A stretch of 48,286 nt of DNA from JBAZOO01 sp041648735 (lineage in GTDB: Bacteria > Verrucomicrobiota > Lentisphaeria > Oligosphaerales > CAITYL01), in contig JBAZOO010000029.1 in the NCBI GenBank assembly GCA_041648735.1, positions 1 through 48,286 on the forward strand. The letters run 5' to 3'. The notes below the pieces were generated by a model. It saw only the letters and a program-made list of their open reading frames with translations. It did not search any database and was not told the origin of the DNA. Both the position numbers and the translations under genes were made by a program. Below are positions 41,647 to 48,286 of this stretch, piece by piece; positions within the stretch are counted from its first letter, which is position 1, and each line of letters opens with the position of its first letter.

Positions 41647-42177
41647 ATGCACCTGCATCCCAAGCTCGACCTGATCTTCGCCCGGCGCAGCATCCGGACC
41701 TACGCGCCAGACGCCGTCCCTGACGGCACCGTGCATGACCTGCTGGAGGCGGCCATGGCCGCACCCTCCGCCTGCGCCAAGGATCCCTGGCGCTTCGTCG
41801 TCGTCCGCGACCGCGCCCGCCTCGCCGCCATCGCCGCCGGCCTGCCCAACGGCAAGATGCTGGCGACGGCCCCCCTCGGCATCGCCGTCTGCGGCGACCT
41901 CGACGCCGCCCACGACCGCCAGCTCTCATTCCTCCTCCAGGACTGCGCGGCGGCCATCGAGAACCTGCTGCTGGCGGCCTCGGCCCTCGGGCTCGGCGGC
42001 TGCTGGCTCGGCGTGCATCCGCGGGAGGAGCGCATCGCCCTGCTCCGCCGCGAGCTGCGGCTGCCGCCCAGCTTCCTCCCGGTCGCCATGGTCGCCCTCG
42101 GCCAGCCGGGCGAAGCCAAGGAGCCGCGCACCCGCTTCCACGCCGCCCACGTCCGCCAGGAAGCCTGGCTGCCGTGA
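41647..42177 (+). CDS. Nitroreductase family protein
   Basis: A 176-residue FMN-binding nitroreductase. IFARRSIRTYAPDAVPDGTV (~residues 10-29), AAMAAPSACAKDPWRFVVVR (~35-54), GCWLGVHP and a VAMVALGQPGE end are typical of the short nitroreductase form. It probably reduces a quinone or nitro compound with NAD(P)H as a homodimer. GGAGGAG about 8 nt upstream supports ATG 41647. A strong hairpin precedes it, which separates it from the UroD-like gene. It converges with kdsB. Confidence 0.93.
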   Translation: MHLHPKLDLIFARRSIRTYAPDAVPDGTVHDLLEAAMAAPSACAKDPWRFVVVRDRARLAAIAAGLPNGKMLATAPLGIAVCGDLDAAHDRQLSFLLQDCAAAIENLLLAASALGLGGCWLGVHPREERIALLRRELRLPPSFLPVAMVALGQPGEAKEPRTRFHAAHVRQEAWLP

Positions 42178-42235
42178 GCCGCCGCCGGAGCAAGGCGGCA
42201 CGCTTCGTGACGCCCCGCCGCCGGCGGCCGGCGGC

Positions 42236-42997
42236 TCACGCCTCCCCCAGCTCCCGCAGCAGCGCCTCGACGCGGGCGACATCCTCCGGGGTGTCCACCC
42301 CCGTGCTGCGGGCCTCGGTCTCGACCAGCACCCGGATGCGGGCGCCGTGCTCCAGCGCCCGGAGCTGCTCCAGCTTCTCGCAGCGCTCCAGCCGGCTCGG
42401 CGGCCAGCCCACGAAGCGCTCCAGGAACTCGCGGCGGTAGGCGTAGACCCCCCAGTGCCAGAGCGCCCCGGCCGGCTCGCCGTCGGTCCGCTGGAAGGGA
42501 ATCCCCGCCCGGCTGAAATAGAGGGCGTCGCCCGCCGCGTTGACCACGACCTTGACCACGTTCGGGTTGGCGAACTCGGGCGAGCCCGGCGCCAGCGGCA
42601 CCGCCACCGTCCCCATCTCCGCCCGCGAACTCCGCATCTGCCGCACCAGTTCGTCAATCACCCGGCCGGGCAGCAGCGGCTCGTCCCCTTGCAGGTTCAA
42701 GACCAGCCCGGCGGAGACGCCCCGCACCGCCGCCGCAATCCGGTCGGTGCCGGAGGGATGCTCGGGCGAAGTCATCACCGCCCGGCCGCCAAAGGCTTCG
42801 ACGGCGCGGCTGATCCGCTCGTCGTCGGTGGCGACGAGCACCTCGTCAACCAGCGTCGCGGAACGCGCCCGCTCGACCACGCGCTGGATCATGCTTTTGC
42901 CGGCGATCAGCGCCAGCGGCTTGCCCGGGAAACGGCTGCTGCCGTAGCGGGCGGGGATGACGGCGACGACGCGGTCGGGGGGGGTGGCGGCGGACAT
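42236..42997 (-). CDS. kdsB: 3-deoxy-manno-octulosonate cytidylyltransferase
   Basis: A 253-residue CMP-Kdo synthetase, the usual size. It activates Kdo with CTP for lipid A core assembly. VIPARYGSSRFPGKPLALIA (~residues 13-32), SGTDRIAAAV, LNLQGDEPLL and the WHWGVYAYRREFLERFV stretch are diagnostic; the nucleotide-binding Arg and the Mg-binding Asp of QGDEP are intact. Minus-strand TATACT (43059-43064) may be its -10 box. It is divergent from the DegT aminotransferase; other Kdo genes (kdsA, waaA) are not in the window. Confidence 0.97.
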   Translation of the reverse strand: MSAATPPDRVVAVIPARYGSSRFPGKPLALIAGKSMIQRVVERARSATLVDEVLVATDDERISRAVEAFGGRAVMTSPEHPSGTDRIAAAVRGVSAGLVLNLQGDEPLLPGRVIDELVRQMRSSRAEMGTVAVPLAPGSPEFANPNVVKVVVNAAGDALYFSRAGIPFQRTDGEPAGALWHWGVYAYRREFLERFVGWPPSRLERCEKLEQLRALEHGARIRVLVETEARSTGVDTPEDVARVEALLRELGEA

Positions 42998-43106
42998 CGG
43001 GACGCTCCGGGGGTCGGGGTGGGCCACTCGCGGAAAGAGCGGAAAGAAGGAAGCCCCCAGTATAACCCAAGAATGGCGCCTTGCCCCGCCGCTGCCACAC
43101 CGCCCG

Positions 43107-43134
43107 TTGCAATCGGCGGGGGCTTGGATATATT
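43107..43134 (+). promoter_or_regulatory. Promoter of the DegT aminotransferase gene
   Basis: TTGCAA (43107-43112) and TATATT (43129-43134) are 16 bp apart, about 75 bp before ATG 43211. It probably drives the downstream sugar cluster. Confidence 0.5.
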
Positions 43135-43210
43135 CGTCAAGCTTTTTCGTTTTTGCCGGGAGTTGCGGCAAAAAAAGAACCCGGTGCCACTGCGGCAGGA
43201 GCTGTCTTCC

Positions 43211-44320
43211 ATGGGAAAAGTCCCGTTTGTCGATCTGAAGCGGATGCATGAACCGGTGCGGGCGAAGCTGCACGAGGCCGCCGGCCGGGTCATTGACAGC
43301 GGCGCCTACATCGGCGGCCCGGAAGTGAAGGGGTTCGAGCAGGAGATGGCCGCCTGGATGGGCGTCCCCGAAGTCGTCTCCTGCGCCTGCGCGACCAGCG
43401 GCCTGTTCAGTGTCCTGAAATGCCTGGGGCTCGGCCCTGGCGACGAAGTAATCACCACCCCGCACACCGCCATCGCCACCGCGGAGGCGGTCACCCTCAC
43501 CGGCGCCAGCGTCGTCTTCGCCGACCTCACGCCGGGCGGCTACAACCTCGACCCGCGCGAAGTCCGCAAAAGGATCACCCCCCGCACCAAGGTGCTGCTG
43601 CCGGTGCATCTCTACGGGCAGCCGGCCGACCTCGACGCCTTCCTGGCCCTGGCCCGGGAGTTCAACCTCAAGCTGATCGAGGACTGCGCCCAGGCCCAGG
43701 GGGCGCGCTACAAGGGGCAATACGTCGGCACCTTCGGCGACGCCGCGGTGTTCAGCTTCTTCCCCTCCAAGAACCTGGGCGGCTTCGGCGACGGCGGCGC
43801 GGCCGTCGTGCGCGACGCGGCGCTCCGCCGCCAGGTGCGCATGTTCTCGAACCACGGCCGCGAAAGCAAGTACCTCCACGAGTTCGAGGGGATCAACAGC
43901 CGCCTCGACGCGCTCCAAGCCGCGCTGCTGCGCATCCTCCTGCCGCAGCTCGACCGCTGGAACGCCCTGCGCCGCGAGGCCGCCGGCTGGTACGCCGCGG
44001 AGCTGGGCGGCATCCCCGAGATGAGCTTGCCCACCGTGCTGCCGGGGAGCGAACCGATCTACCACGTCTACGCCACGCTCGTCCCCGACCGCGAGAAGCT
44101 GGCGGCGCACCTGAAGGCGCAGGGGATCGGGACGGGGATCCACTACCCCCATGCCTTGAACGTCCTGCCCGCCTATGCGCGGCTGAACCAGGGGCGCGGC
44201 AGCTTCCCGGTGGCGGAACAGGTCTGCGACCACGAGCTGTCGCTGCCGATGTTCCCCGGGATCACCCGCGAGGAAGTGGCCACCGTCGGCCAGGCGGTGC
44301 GTGCGTTCTTCGGGCGCTGA
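43211..44320 (+). CDS. DegT/DnrJ/EryC1/StrS sugar aminotransferase
   Basis: A 369-residue PLP-dependent aminotransferase of nucleotide-sugar pathways. PFVDLKRMHEPVRAKLHEAA at the N-terminus, PGDEVITTPHTAIATAEAV (~76-94), IEDCAQAQGA (Asp158 for the PLP pyridine) and FFPSKNLGGFGDGG with Lys187 as the Schiff-base lysine are all present. With a Gfo/Idh dehydrogenase three genes on, it could aminate a 3-keto-UDP-sugar, as in the WlbA/WlbC-type or GnnA/GnnB routes. AGGAG (10-nt spacing) precedes ATG 43211. It is the first gene of the likely sugar cluster. Confidence 0.93.
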   Translation: MGKVPFVDLKRMHEPVRAKLHEAAGRVIDSGAYIGGPEVKGFEQEMAAWMGVPEVVSCACATSGLFSVLKCLGLGPGDEVITTPHTAIATAEAVTLTGASVVFADLTPGGYNLDPREVRKRITPRTKVLLPVHLYGQPADLDAFLALAREFNLKLIEDCAQAQGARYKGQYVGTFGDAAVFSFFPSKNLGGFGDGGAAVVRDAALRRQVRMFSNHGRESKYLHEFEGINSRLDALQAALLRILLPQLDRWNALRREAAGWYAAELGGIPEMSLPTVLPGSEPIYHVYATLVPDREKLAAHLKAQGIGTGIHYPHALNVLPAYARLNQGRGSFPVAEQVCDHELSLPMFPGITREEVATVGQAVRAFFGR

Positions 44321-44496
44321 GAGGCCACGGACACACGGACGGGCACGGACGAACAGGGACGGACACAGACACACGGACAAGGCCGGCCGCCGCCTTCACA
44401 CCTCACGCCTTCACACCTCACGCCTTCACGCCTCACGCCTCACGCCTCACGCCCACCCCCACGCCCACCCCCACGCCCACCCCCACGCCCACCACC
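44321..44496. repeat. Composite simple-sequence leader before the GT2 gene
   Basis: The 176 bp between the aminotransferase and the GT2 gene are all low-complexity: cacggac-type units (about 44330-44380), gccttcacacctcac units (44392-44421), shorter gcctcac units (44430-44450) and the 12-bp unit acgcccaccccc three times plus a partial copy (44449-44494). The last copy ends just before the ATG. The minus strand is correspondingly G-rich and may form a quadruplex. No ribosome binding site is visible. Confidence 0.85.
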
Positions 44497-45246
44497 ATGC
44501 CTGACACCGCCAAACTCGACCTTTCCGTCGTCATCCCGGTCTTCAACGAGCGGGACAACCTGGCGCCGCTGCTCGAGGAGCTGGCCGGGGTGCTGCAAAC
44601 GTTGGGGAAGCGCTACGAAGTCATCCTGGTGGACGATTGCAGCACCGACGACAGCGTCGCCGTCGCCCGCCAGCTCCAGAAGGATCGCCCCTGGCTGCGG
44701 CTGATCCGGCACCGGGTCAATTCCGGCGAGAGCGCGGCCGGCGCCACCGGCTTCCGTTTCGCCCGCGCCGAGTTCATTGTCACCATGGACGCCGACATGC
44801 AGAACGACCCGCACGACCTGCCGGCGTTCCTCGCGGCCATGCCGCCGGGGATTGCCGCCGTCTGCGGCGACCGCCGGGCCACGCGCAAGGCCGGGGACAA
44901 TTGGGTGCGCCAGCTCTCCTCCAAGCTCGCCAACGGTTTCCGCAACCGCCTCACCGGCGAACCGGTGGCCGACGCCGGCTGCACCTACCGCCTGCTCCGC
45001 CGCGCCTGCCTCCACGACCTGCCGGTGTTCAACGGCCTGCACCGCTTCATCCCGACCATCCTCCGCTACCAGGGCTACGCAGTCGCCGAAGTCCCCATCC
45101 ACAACCGGCCGCGCACCCGTGGCGTCTCCAAGTACGGGATTGGCAACCGCCTTTGGCGCGGCATCCGCGACTGCTTCGCCATGCGCTGGTACCGCCGGCG
45201 CGCCATCCGCGGCGACCGGGTGCTGGCGGCCGAATCGGACCTGTGA
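44497..45246 (+). CDS. GT2 family glycosyltransferase (dolichol-phosphate mannosyltransferase-like)
   Basis: A 249-residue GT-A glycosyltransferase. SVVIPVFNERDNLAPLLEEL (~9-28), VILVDDCSTDDS (~44-55) and FIVTMDADMQNDP with the DxD-type metal site (~88-100) are intact; GCTYRLLRRACLHDLPVF is the family's later conserved block. It lacks the C-terminal membrane pair of many DPM1-like enzymes, so it is probably a peripheral enzyme that transfers a sugar to a polyprenyl phosphate or lipid. Its start follows a 12-bp repeat array with no Shine-Dalgarno. Six bp separate it from the TMEM64 gene. Confidence 0.92.
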   Translation: MPDTAKLDLSVVIPVFNERDNLAPLLEELAGVLQTLGKRYEVILVDDCSTDDSVAVARQLQKDRPWLRLIRHRVNSGESAAGATGFRFARAEFIVTMDADMQNDPHDLPAFLAAMPPGIAAVCGDRRATRKAGDNWVRQLSSKLANGFRNRLTGEPVADAGCTYRLLRRACLHDLPVFNGLHRFIPTILRYQGYAVAEVPIHNRPRTRGVSKYGIGNRLWRGIRDCFAMRWYRRRAIRGDRVLAAESDL

Positions 45247-45252
45247 GCGGGC

Positions 45253-45990
45253 ATGGGAAACGGGGCTGACAACATCGGTGACAGTGCGGCGGGCGCCGGA
45301 ACGCCGGATTGGCGGCGGACGTTGAAGAAGGCCGGCGTCCTGCTGCTCGTGCTCGCCCTGCTGGCCGCCCTGGCCGCGGCGCCGCCGGTGCGGACGTTCC
45401 TTGCGGCGAACCTGCCGCGGCTGAAGGATGGCATCCGCGCCAGTGGCCCGTGGGCGCCGGTGACGTTCGTCCTGGTGGTGGCGCTGCTGGTCGGCACCGG
45501 CCTTCCCCGGCTGGCGTTCCATTTCATTGGCGGCGCGGTCTTCGGCTTCTGGGGCGGCCTCGGCTGGAGCTACCTCGGCGTCATGCTCGGCTATTCGGCC
45601 GTCTTCCACGCCGTGCGCCAGTTCGGCCTGGGCAACCAGCTCCTGCACCGGCACCCGGCCTGGCAGAAGCTGGCCGCGGCGCTGCGGGGCAACAGCGTGC
45701 CGGCCGTGATCCTCTTCCGCCAGCTCCCGCTGCCGGGGCTGGTCGCCAACACGATCCTCGGGCTCTCGCCCATGCGCCGCCGCGAATTCCTGCTCGGCAC
45801 CACGGTCGGCCTGATCCCGGAGGCGATCCCGGCGACGCTGCTCGGGGCCGGCATCAGCAAGGAACGGCTGGGGCACAGCGTGGCCTACCTGCTGCTGGCC
45901 GTCGTTTTGTTTGCCGTGGCCTGGCTGGGCTGGGGCTGGGTCACCCGGCGGCTGCGCCAGCGGCGGGGCGCGGCGGGCGAAAGCTGGTAG
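45253..45990 (+). CDS. TVP38/TMEM64 family membrane protein
   Basis: A 245-residue inner-membrane protein of the DedA/TMEM64 superfamily. Five to six hydrophobic segments span residues ~27-235. The family signature appears as FIGGAVFGFWGGLGWSYLGV (~94-113) and VILFRQLPLPGLVANTILGL (~155-174), with GTTVGLIPEAIPATLLGAG. DedA-superfamily members act in lipid (undecaprenyl phosphate or phospholipid) movement across membranes, so a role in handling the GT2 lipid product is plausible. It is 6 bp after the GT2 gene, probably co-translated. Confidence 0.88.
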   Translation: MGNGADNIGDSAAGAGTPDWRRTLKKAGVLLLVLALLAALAAAPPVRTFLAANLPRLKDGIRASGPWAPVTFVLVVALLVGTGLPRLAFHFIGGAVFGFWGGLGWSYLGVMLGYSAVFHAVRQFGLGNQLLHRHPAWQKLAAALRGNSVPAVILFRQLPLPGLVANTILGLSPMRRREFLLGTTVGLIPEAIPATLLGAGISKERLGHSVAYLLLAVVLFAVAWLGWGWVTRRLRQRRGAAGESW

Positions 45991-46110
45991 CCCGGCTTGG
46001 CAACTGGCGGCCGGCCGATTATCTTTGTCACCCTTTCGCCAGTTCTGTCCATTTTTTTGCGAAACCCCTTTTCCCAGGTTGCGAACTCCGCGGAGGAGAT
46101 TGGCTGACCC

Positions 46111-47220
46111 ATGAGCAGCGAACCCAAGATGAAAGTCGCCCTGATCGGCTGCGGCCGGGTGGCGGAGAACCACTTGCGCGCCCTCACCGCCGCGGCCGTG
46201 CCCGCCACCCTGGCCGCCGTCTGCGACCTCGACGGCGCCAAGGCGAAGGCGAAGGGGGAGAAATACCAGATCCCCTTCTACACGGACTACCACGAGATGA
46301 TGCGGCGGCATCCGGAGGTGGAGATGGTCAACGTCGCCACCCCCTCCGGCTTCCATGCCCGGCATGTGCTCGACCTTGTCCAGTACAAGCGGCACATCCT
46401 GGTGGAGAAGCCGATGGCGCTGCGGGTCGAGGACTGCACGCGGATGATCGCGGCGGCGGAACAGGCGGGGGTGCGCCTGTTCGTGGTCAAGCAGAACCGC
46501 TTCAACCCGGCGGTGCAGGCGGCCCGCCAGGCCCTGGAGGCCGGCCGCTTCGGCAAGCTGGTGCTGGTCACCACCCGCGTCCGCTGGCACCGCGACCCGG
46601 AGTATTACGCGACCGACAACTGGCACGGCACCTGGGCGCTGGACGGCGGGGTCATGTCGCAGCAGGCCAGCCATCACCTGGACTTGCTCCAGTGGTTCGG
46701 CGGCCCGATCGCCGCGGTCCATTGCCGGCAGGCGACCCGGCTGATGCCCATCGAGGTGGAGGACACCGCCGTCGCCACCTTCCAGTTCCAGTCCGGCGCG
46801 CTCGGCGCCTACGAAGCCACCGTCTGCGCCAACCCCGACAACCTGGAAGGGTCGCTGAGCATCCTGGGCGAAAAGGGGTCGGTGGTCATTGGCGGGCACG
46901 CGGTCAACTTCATCCAGACCTGGAAGTTCAGCGAGCCGCTGCCGGAAGACGCGGAGATCCAGGAGAAATATTCCCAGAACGTGCCGAACGTCTATGGGCA
47001 CGGGCACAACCCCTACATCGCCCACGTGGTCGAGTGCATCCGCGGCAACCGCCCGGCGATGGTTGATGGCGCCGAGGGGCGCAAGAACATCGAGATCATG
47101 ACCGCGATGTACGAGTCCGCCGCCCTGGCCGGCGCCCCCACCGTCCCCGGCCAGCCGACCCCCCATTGCCGGCTCGGCAGCGGCGTCGCCCGCAAGCCCG
47201 GCTTCCCCGAAATCGCCTGA
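46111..47220 (+). CDS. Gfo/Idh/MocA family oxidoreductase (UDP-sugar 3-dehydrogenase-like)
   Basis: A 369-residue NAD-dependent dehydrogenase. KVALIGCGRVAENHLRAL (~8-25) is the Rossmann loop, ILVEKPMAL the catalytic EKP (Lys ~101), and GTWALDGGVMSQQASHHLDL the active-site block. VVKQNRFNPAVQAARQAL (~124-141) closely resembles the WlbA/GnnA group, which oxidises C3 of UDP-GlcNAc-type sugars before amination. The neighbouring DegT enzyme would be the partner. GGAGGAG lies ~12 nt upstream; ATG 46129 is an alternative start. Its stop overlaps the next start (TGATG). Confidence 0.9.
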   Translation: MSSEPKMKVALIGCGRVAENHLRALTAAAVPATLAAVCDLDGAKAKAKGEKYQIPFYTDYHEMMRRHPEVEMVNVATPSGFHARHVLDLVQYKRHILVEKPMALRVEDCTRMIAAAEQAGVRLFVVKQNRFNPAVQAARQALEAGRFGKLVLVTTRVRWHRDPEYYATDNWHGTWALDGGVMSQQASHHLDLLQWFGGPIAAVHCRQATRLMPIEVEDTAVATFQFQSGALGAYEATVCANPDNLEGSLSILGEKGSVVIGGHAVNFIQTWKFSEPLPEDAEIQEKYSQNVPNVYGHGHNPYIAHVVECIRGNRPAMVDGAEGRKNIEIMTAMYESAALAGAPTVPGQPTPHCRLGSGVARKPGFPEIA

Positions 47221-48077
47221 TGGGCGCCATCCAGCCATCCTTCCACGACTGGTTCCGCCGGCACCAGGATGAACTGGACGCCCTGGTCTGCGACATTGAC
47301 GGGGTGCTGGCCGCCGGCGGCGCCCCCCTCCCCGGCAGCCGGGACTTCGTCCGGGAGCTGCGGAGTGCGCAGTTCCCCATCGCCCTGCTGACCAACGACG
47401 GCAACCACTCGGTGGCGGAGAAGGCGCGCTTCCTCAACCGCCACGGGTTCGACTTCCGCGAGGAGGAGATCACCTCCTGCGCCGACGGCCTGGTGGAGGC
47501 GGTCCGGGCGGCGGGGCTGGCCGGCCAGCTCTTCTTCATCGTCGGCGACCTGGGCGAGCCCTGCTTCGCGGCCAAGGCGGGGCTGCGCACCACCCGCGAC
47601 CTGGCGCGGCTGCCGGAGTGCGCCGGCGTCATCGTCGGCGAGGAGAATTACGATTGGGCGGCGGTCATCAACGGCGTCCTGAACTTCTTCATCCGCAACC
47701 CGGCGAAGCCGTTCTTCGTGCCGAACCCCGACGAGTACTACCCCGCCCGCGGCGGCACGATCAACATTGCCGCCGGCGGCGTGGCGCGCTTCATCCAGCG
47801 GGTGGCGGCGACCTATGGGGTCAGCTCCCTCAACCCGGTCTACCTGGGCAAGCCGTACCAGCCGATCTTCGCGCATAGCCATGCCGCGCTGGAAGGCCGC
47901 CTGGGCCACCGCCTCCGCCGCCACCGGGTGCTGATGCTCGGCGACTCCCTCGCCGCCGACATCCAGGGCGCCAACGACTTCGGCTACCGCTCGGGGCTGC
48001 TGCTGACCGGCATCACCCGCGAGCAGCACCTGCCCGCGCACCCCAGCAAGCCCGAACTCGTCTTCCGCGGCTTCTGA
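47220..48077 (+). CDS. HAD superfamily phosphatase (NagD-like)
   Basis: A 285-residue HAD phosphatase of the NagD/PGP subfamily. ALVCDIDGVLAAGGAPLPGS (~residues 19-38) holds the nucleophile and acid Asp pair, IALLTNDGNHS (~57-67) is motif II, YLGKPYQPIF the Lys of motif III, and VLMLGDSLAADIQGANDFGY the last Asp residues. It probably removes phosphate from a sugar or nucleotide. The ATG overlaps the dehydrogenase stop, so the two are coupled and it likely serves the same sugar pathway. Confidence 0.92.
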   Translation: MGAIQPSFHDWFRRHQDELDALVCDIDGVLAAGGAPLPGSRDFVRELRSAQFPIALLTNDGNHSVAEKARFLNRHGFDFREEEITSCADGLVEAVRAAGLAGQLFFIVGDLGEPCFAAKAGLRTTRDLARLPECAGVIVGEENYDWAAVINGVLNFFIRNPAKPFFVPNPDEYYPARGGTINIAAGGVARFIQRVAATYGVSSLNPVYLGKPYQPIFAHSHAALEGRLGHRLRRHRVLMLGDSLAADIQGANDFGYRSGLLLTGITREQHLPAHPSKPELVFRGF

Positions 48078-48104
48078 GCGGTCGCCACCGGCGACGGGCG
48101 GAAA

Positions 48105-48161
48105 GCGTAGCACAGGCATTCTTGCCTGTGAAGAGCGTAGCACAGGCATTCCTGCCTGTGA
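48105..48161. repeat. Two tandem REP-like hairpins
   Basis: Two copies of a 30-bp unit (starts 48105 and 48135), gcgtagcacaggcattc then ytgcctgtga. Each forms a perfect 7-bp stem cacaggc/gcctgtg. They lie 28 bp after the HAD gene and may also act as terminator or mRNA-end hairpins. A degenerate relative is at 34737-34762 and a half copy at about 17738-17755. Confidence 0.85.
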
Positions 48162-48286
48162 CTGGACATTGGCAAAACTCAAGCGGCGACGGCTGGGGCT
48201 CCGCCTGGCTCCCGTCGCCTCTGGCCGATGCCATGGCGAAGGAGTCGCACGAGGTCGCGGGCGGAGGGTCGCCGCATTTTGTCATT
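48162..48286. other. Window end without a recognisable gene
   Basis: After the tandem hairpins the last 125 bp show no supported gene; a feature continuing beyond the window cannot be excluded. Confidence 0.4.

Noticed and set aside
42178..42235. Terminator between nitroreductase and kdsB
   Set aside because: A short GC hairpin is present but no T tract; too weak to list as a feature.

Overview
The window is a high-GC bacterial chromosome segment from a Gram-negative (diderm) lineage. lpxA, kdsB, lptD and a UDP-sugar amination cluster show that it makes lipopolysaccharide. The best guess is the PVC superphylum, probably Lentisphaerota or a relative. The reasons are UroD-like enzymes paired with AraC regulators, a XylR-type regulator remnant, GH42 and heparinase II/III carbohydrate enzymes, a Minf_1886-family protein, and hairpin-rich or simple-sequence intergenic repeats. 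The taxonomic call is inference; there is no rRNA gene here to test it. I saw no tRNA, CRISPR array or transposase gene.

Layout. 1-4.7 kb: a decayed XylR-type regulator, a carboxynorspermidine synthase-like dehydrogenase, and an AraC regulator divergent from a UroD-like enzyme. 4.8-6.7 kb: heparinase II/III. 6.7-7.0 kb: a repeat island. 7.0-11.2 kb (minus): lepA, lepB and a HypE-like gene. 11.7-12.9 kb: two small lipoprotein genes, then a locally duplicated segment holding hicB and a truncated hicA. 13.0-20.7 kb (minus): a long envelope cluster in the order plsC, amidase, HIT, Minf_1886, lptD, tandem FabZ, lpxA, DEDDh exonuclease. 20.7-23.0 kb: rpoZ (plus), then a WecA/TagO-like transferase and nadC (minus). 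23.1-28.6 kb (minus): ilvC, adk, map, infA, rpmJ, rpsM, rpsK, rpoA, rplQ, without rpsD or secY. 28.9-34.7 kb: a membrane-anchored hypothetical, a GH42 homologue lacking both catalytic glutamates, a DUF374 acyltransferase, a Cys-rich membrane protein (minus) and trmFO. 35-37.8 kb: a membrane protein and a PPDK-like gene broken by an in-frame TAA. 37.9-41.5 kb: two more UroD-like genes, one beside an AraC remnant and one beside an intact AraC gene. 41.6-48.1 kb: nitroreductase, kdsB, then a DegT aminotransferase, GT2 glycosyltransferase, TMEM64 protein, Gfo/Idh dehydrogenase and HAD phosphatase that look like an amino-sugar/glycolipid pathway.

How the genes fit together. The minus-strand block from 20.7 to 13.0 kb joins phospholipid acylation (plsC), cell-wall hydrolysis, LPS export (lptD), 3-hydroxyacyl-ACP dehydration and the first lipid A acylation (lpxA). 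kdsB supplies CMP-Kdo, and the DegT/Gfo-Idh pair could supply a 3-amino sugar to lipid A or another surface glycan. The three AraC/UroD-like loci suggest repeated, separately induced use of methyl-transfer-like enzymes.

The most striking observation is the FabZ-FabZ tandem protein. Domain 1 keeps the catalytic His but has Ala at the Glu position, and domain 2 keeps the Glu but has Ala at the His position. This predicts one composite active site per fused pseudo-dimer. Other notable items are the catalytically gutted GH42, the hicBA remnant inside a duplication, the TAA-interrupted PPDK-like gene, and several families of hairpin repeats, some with compensatory base changes.
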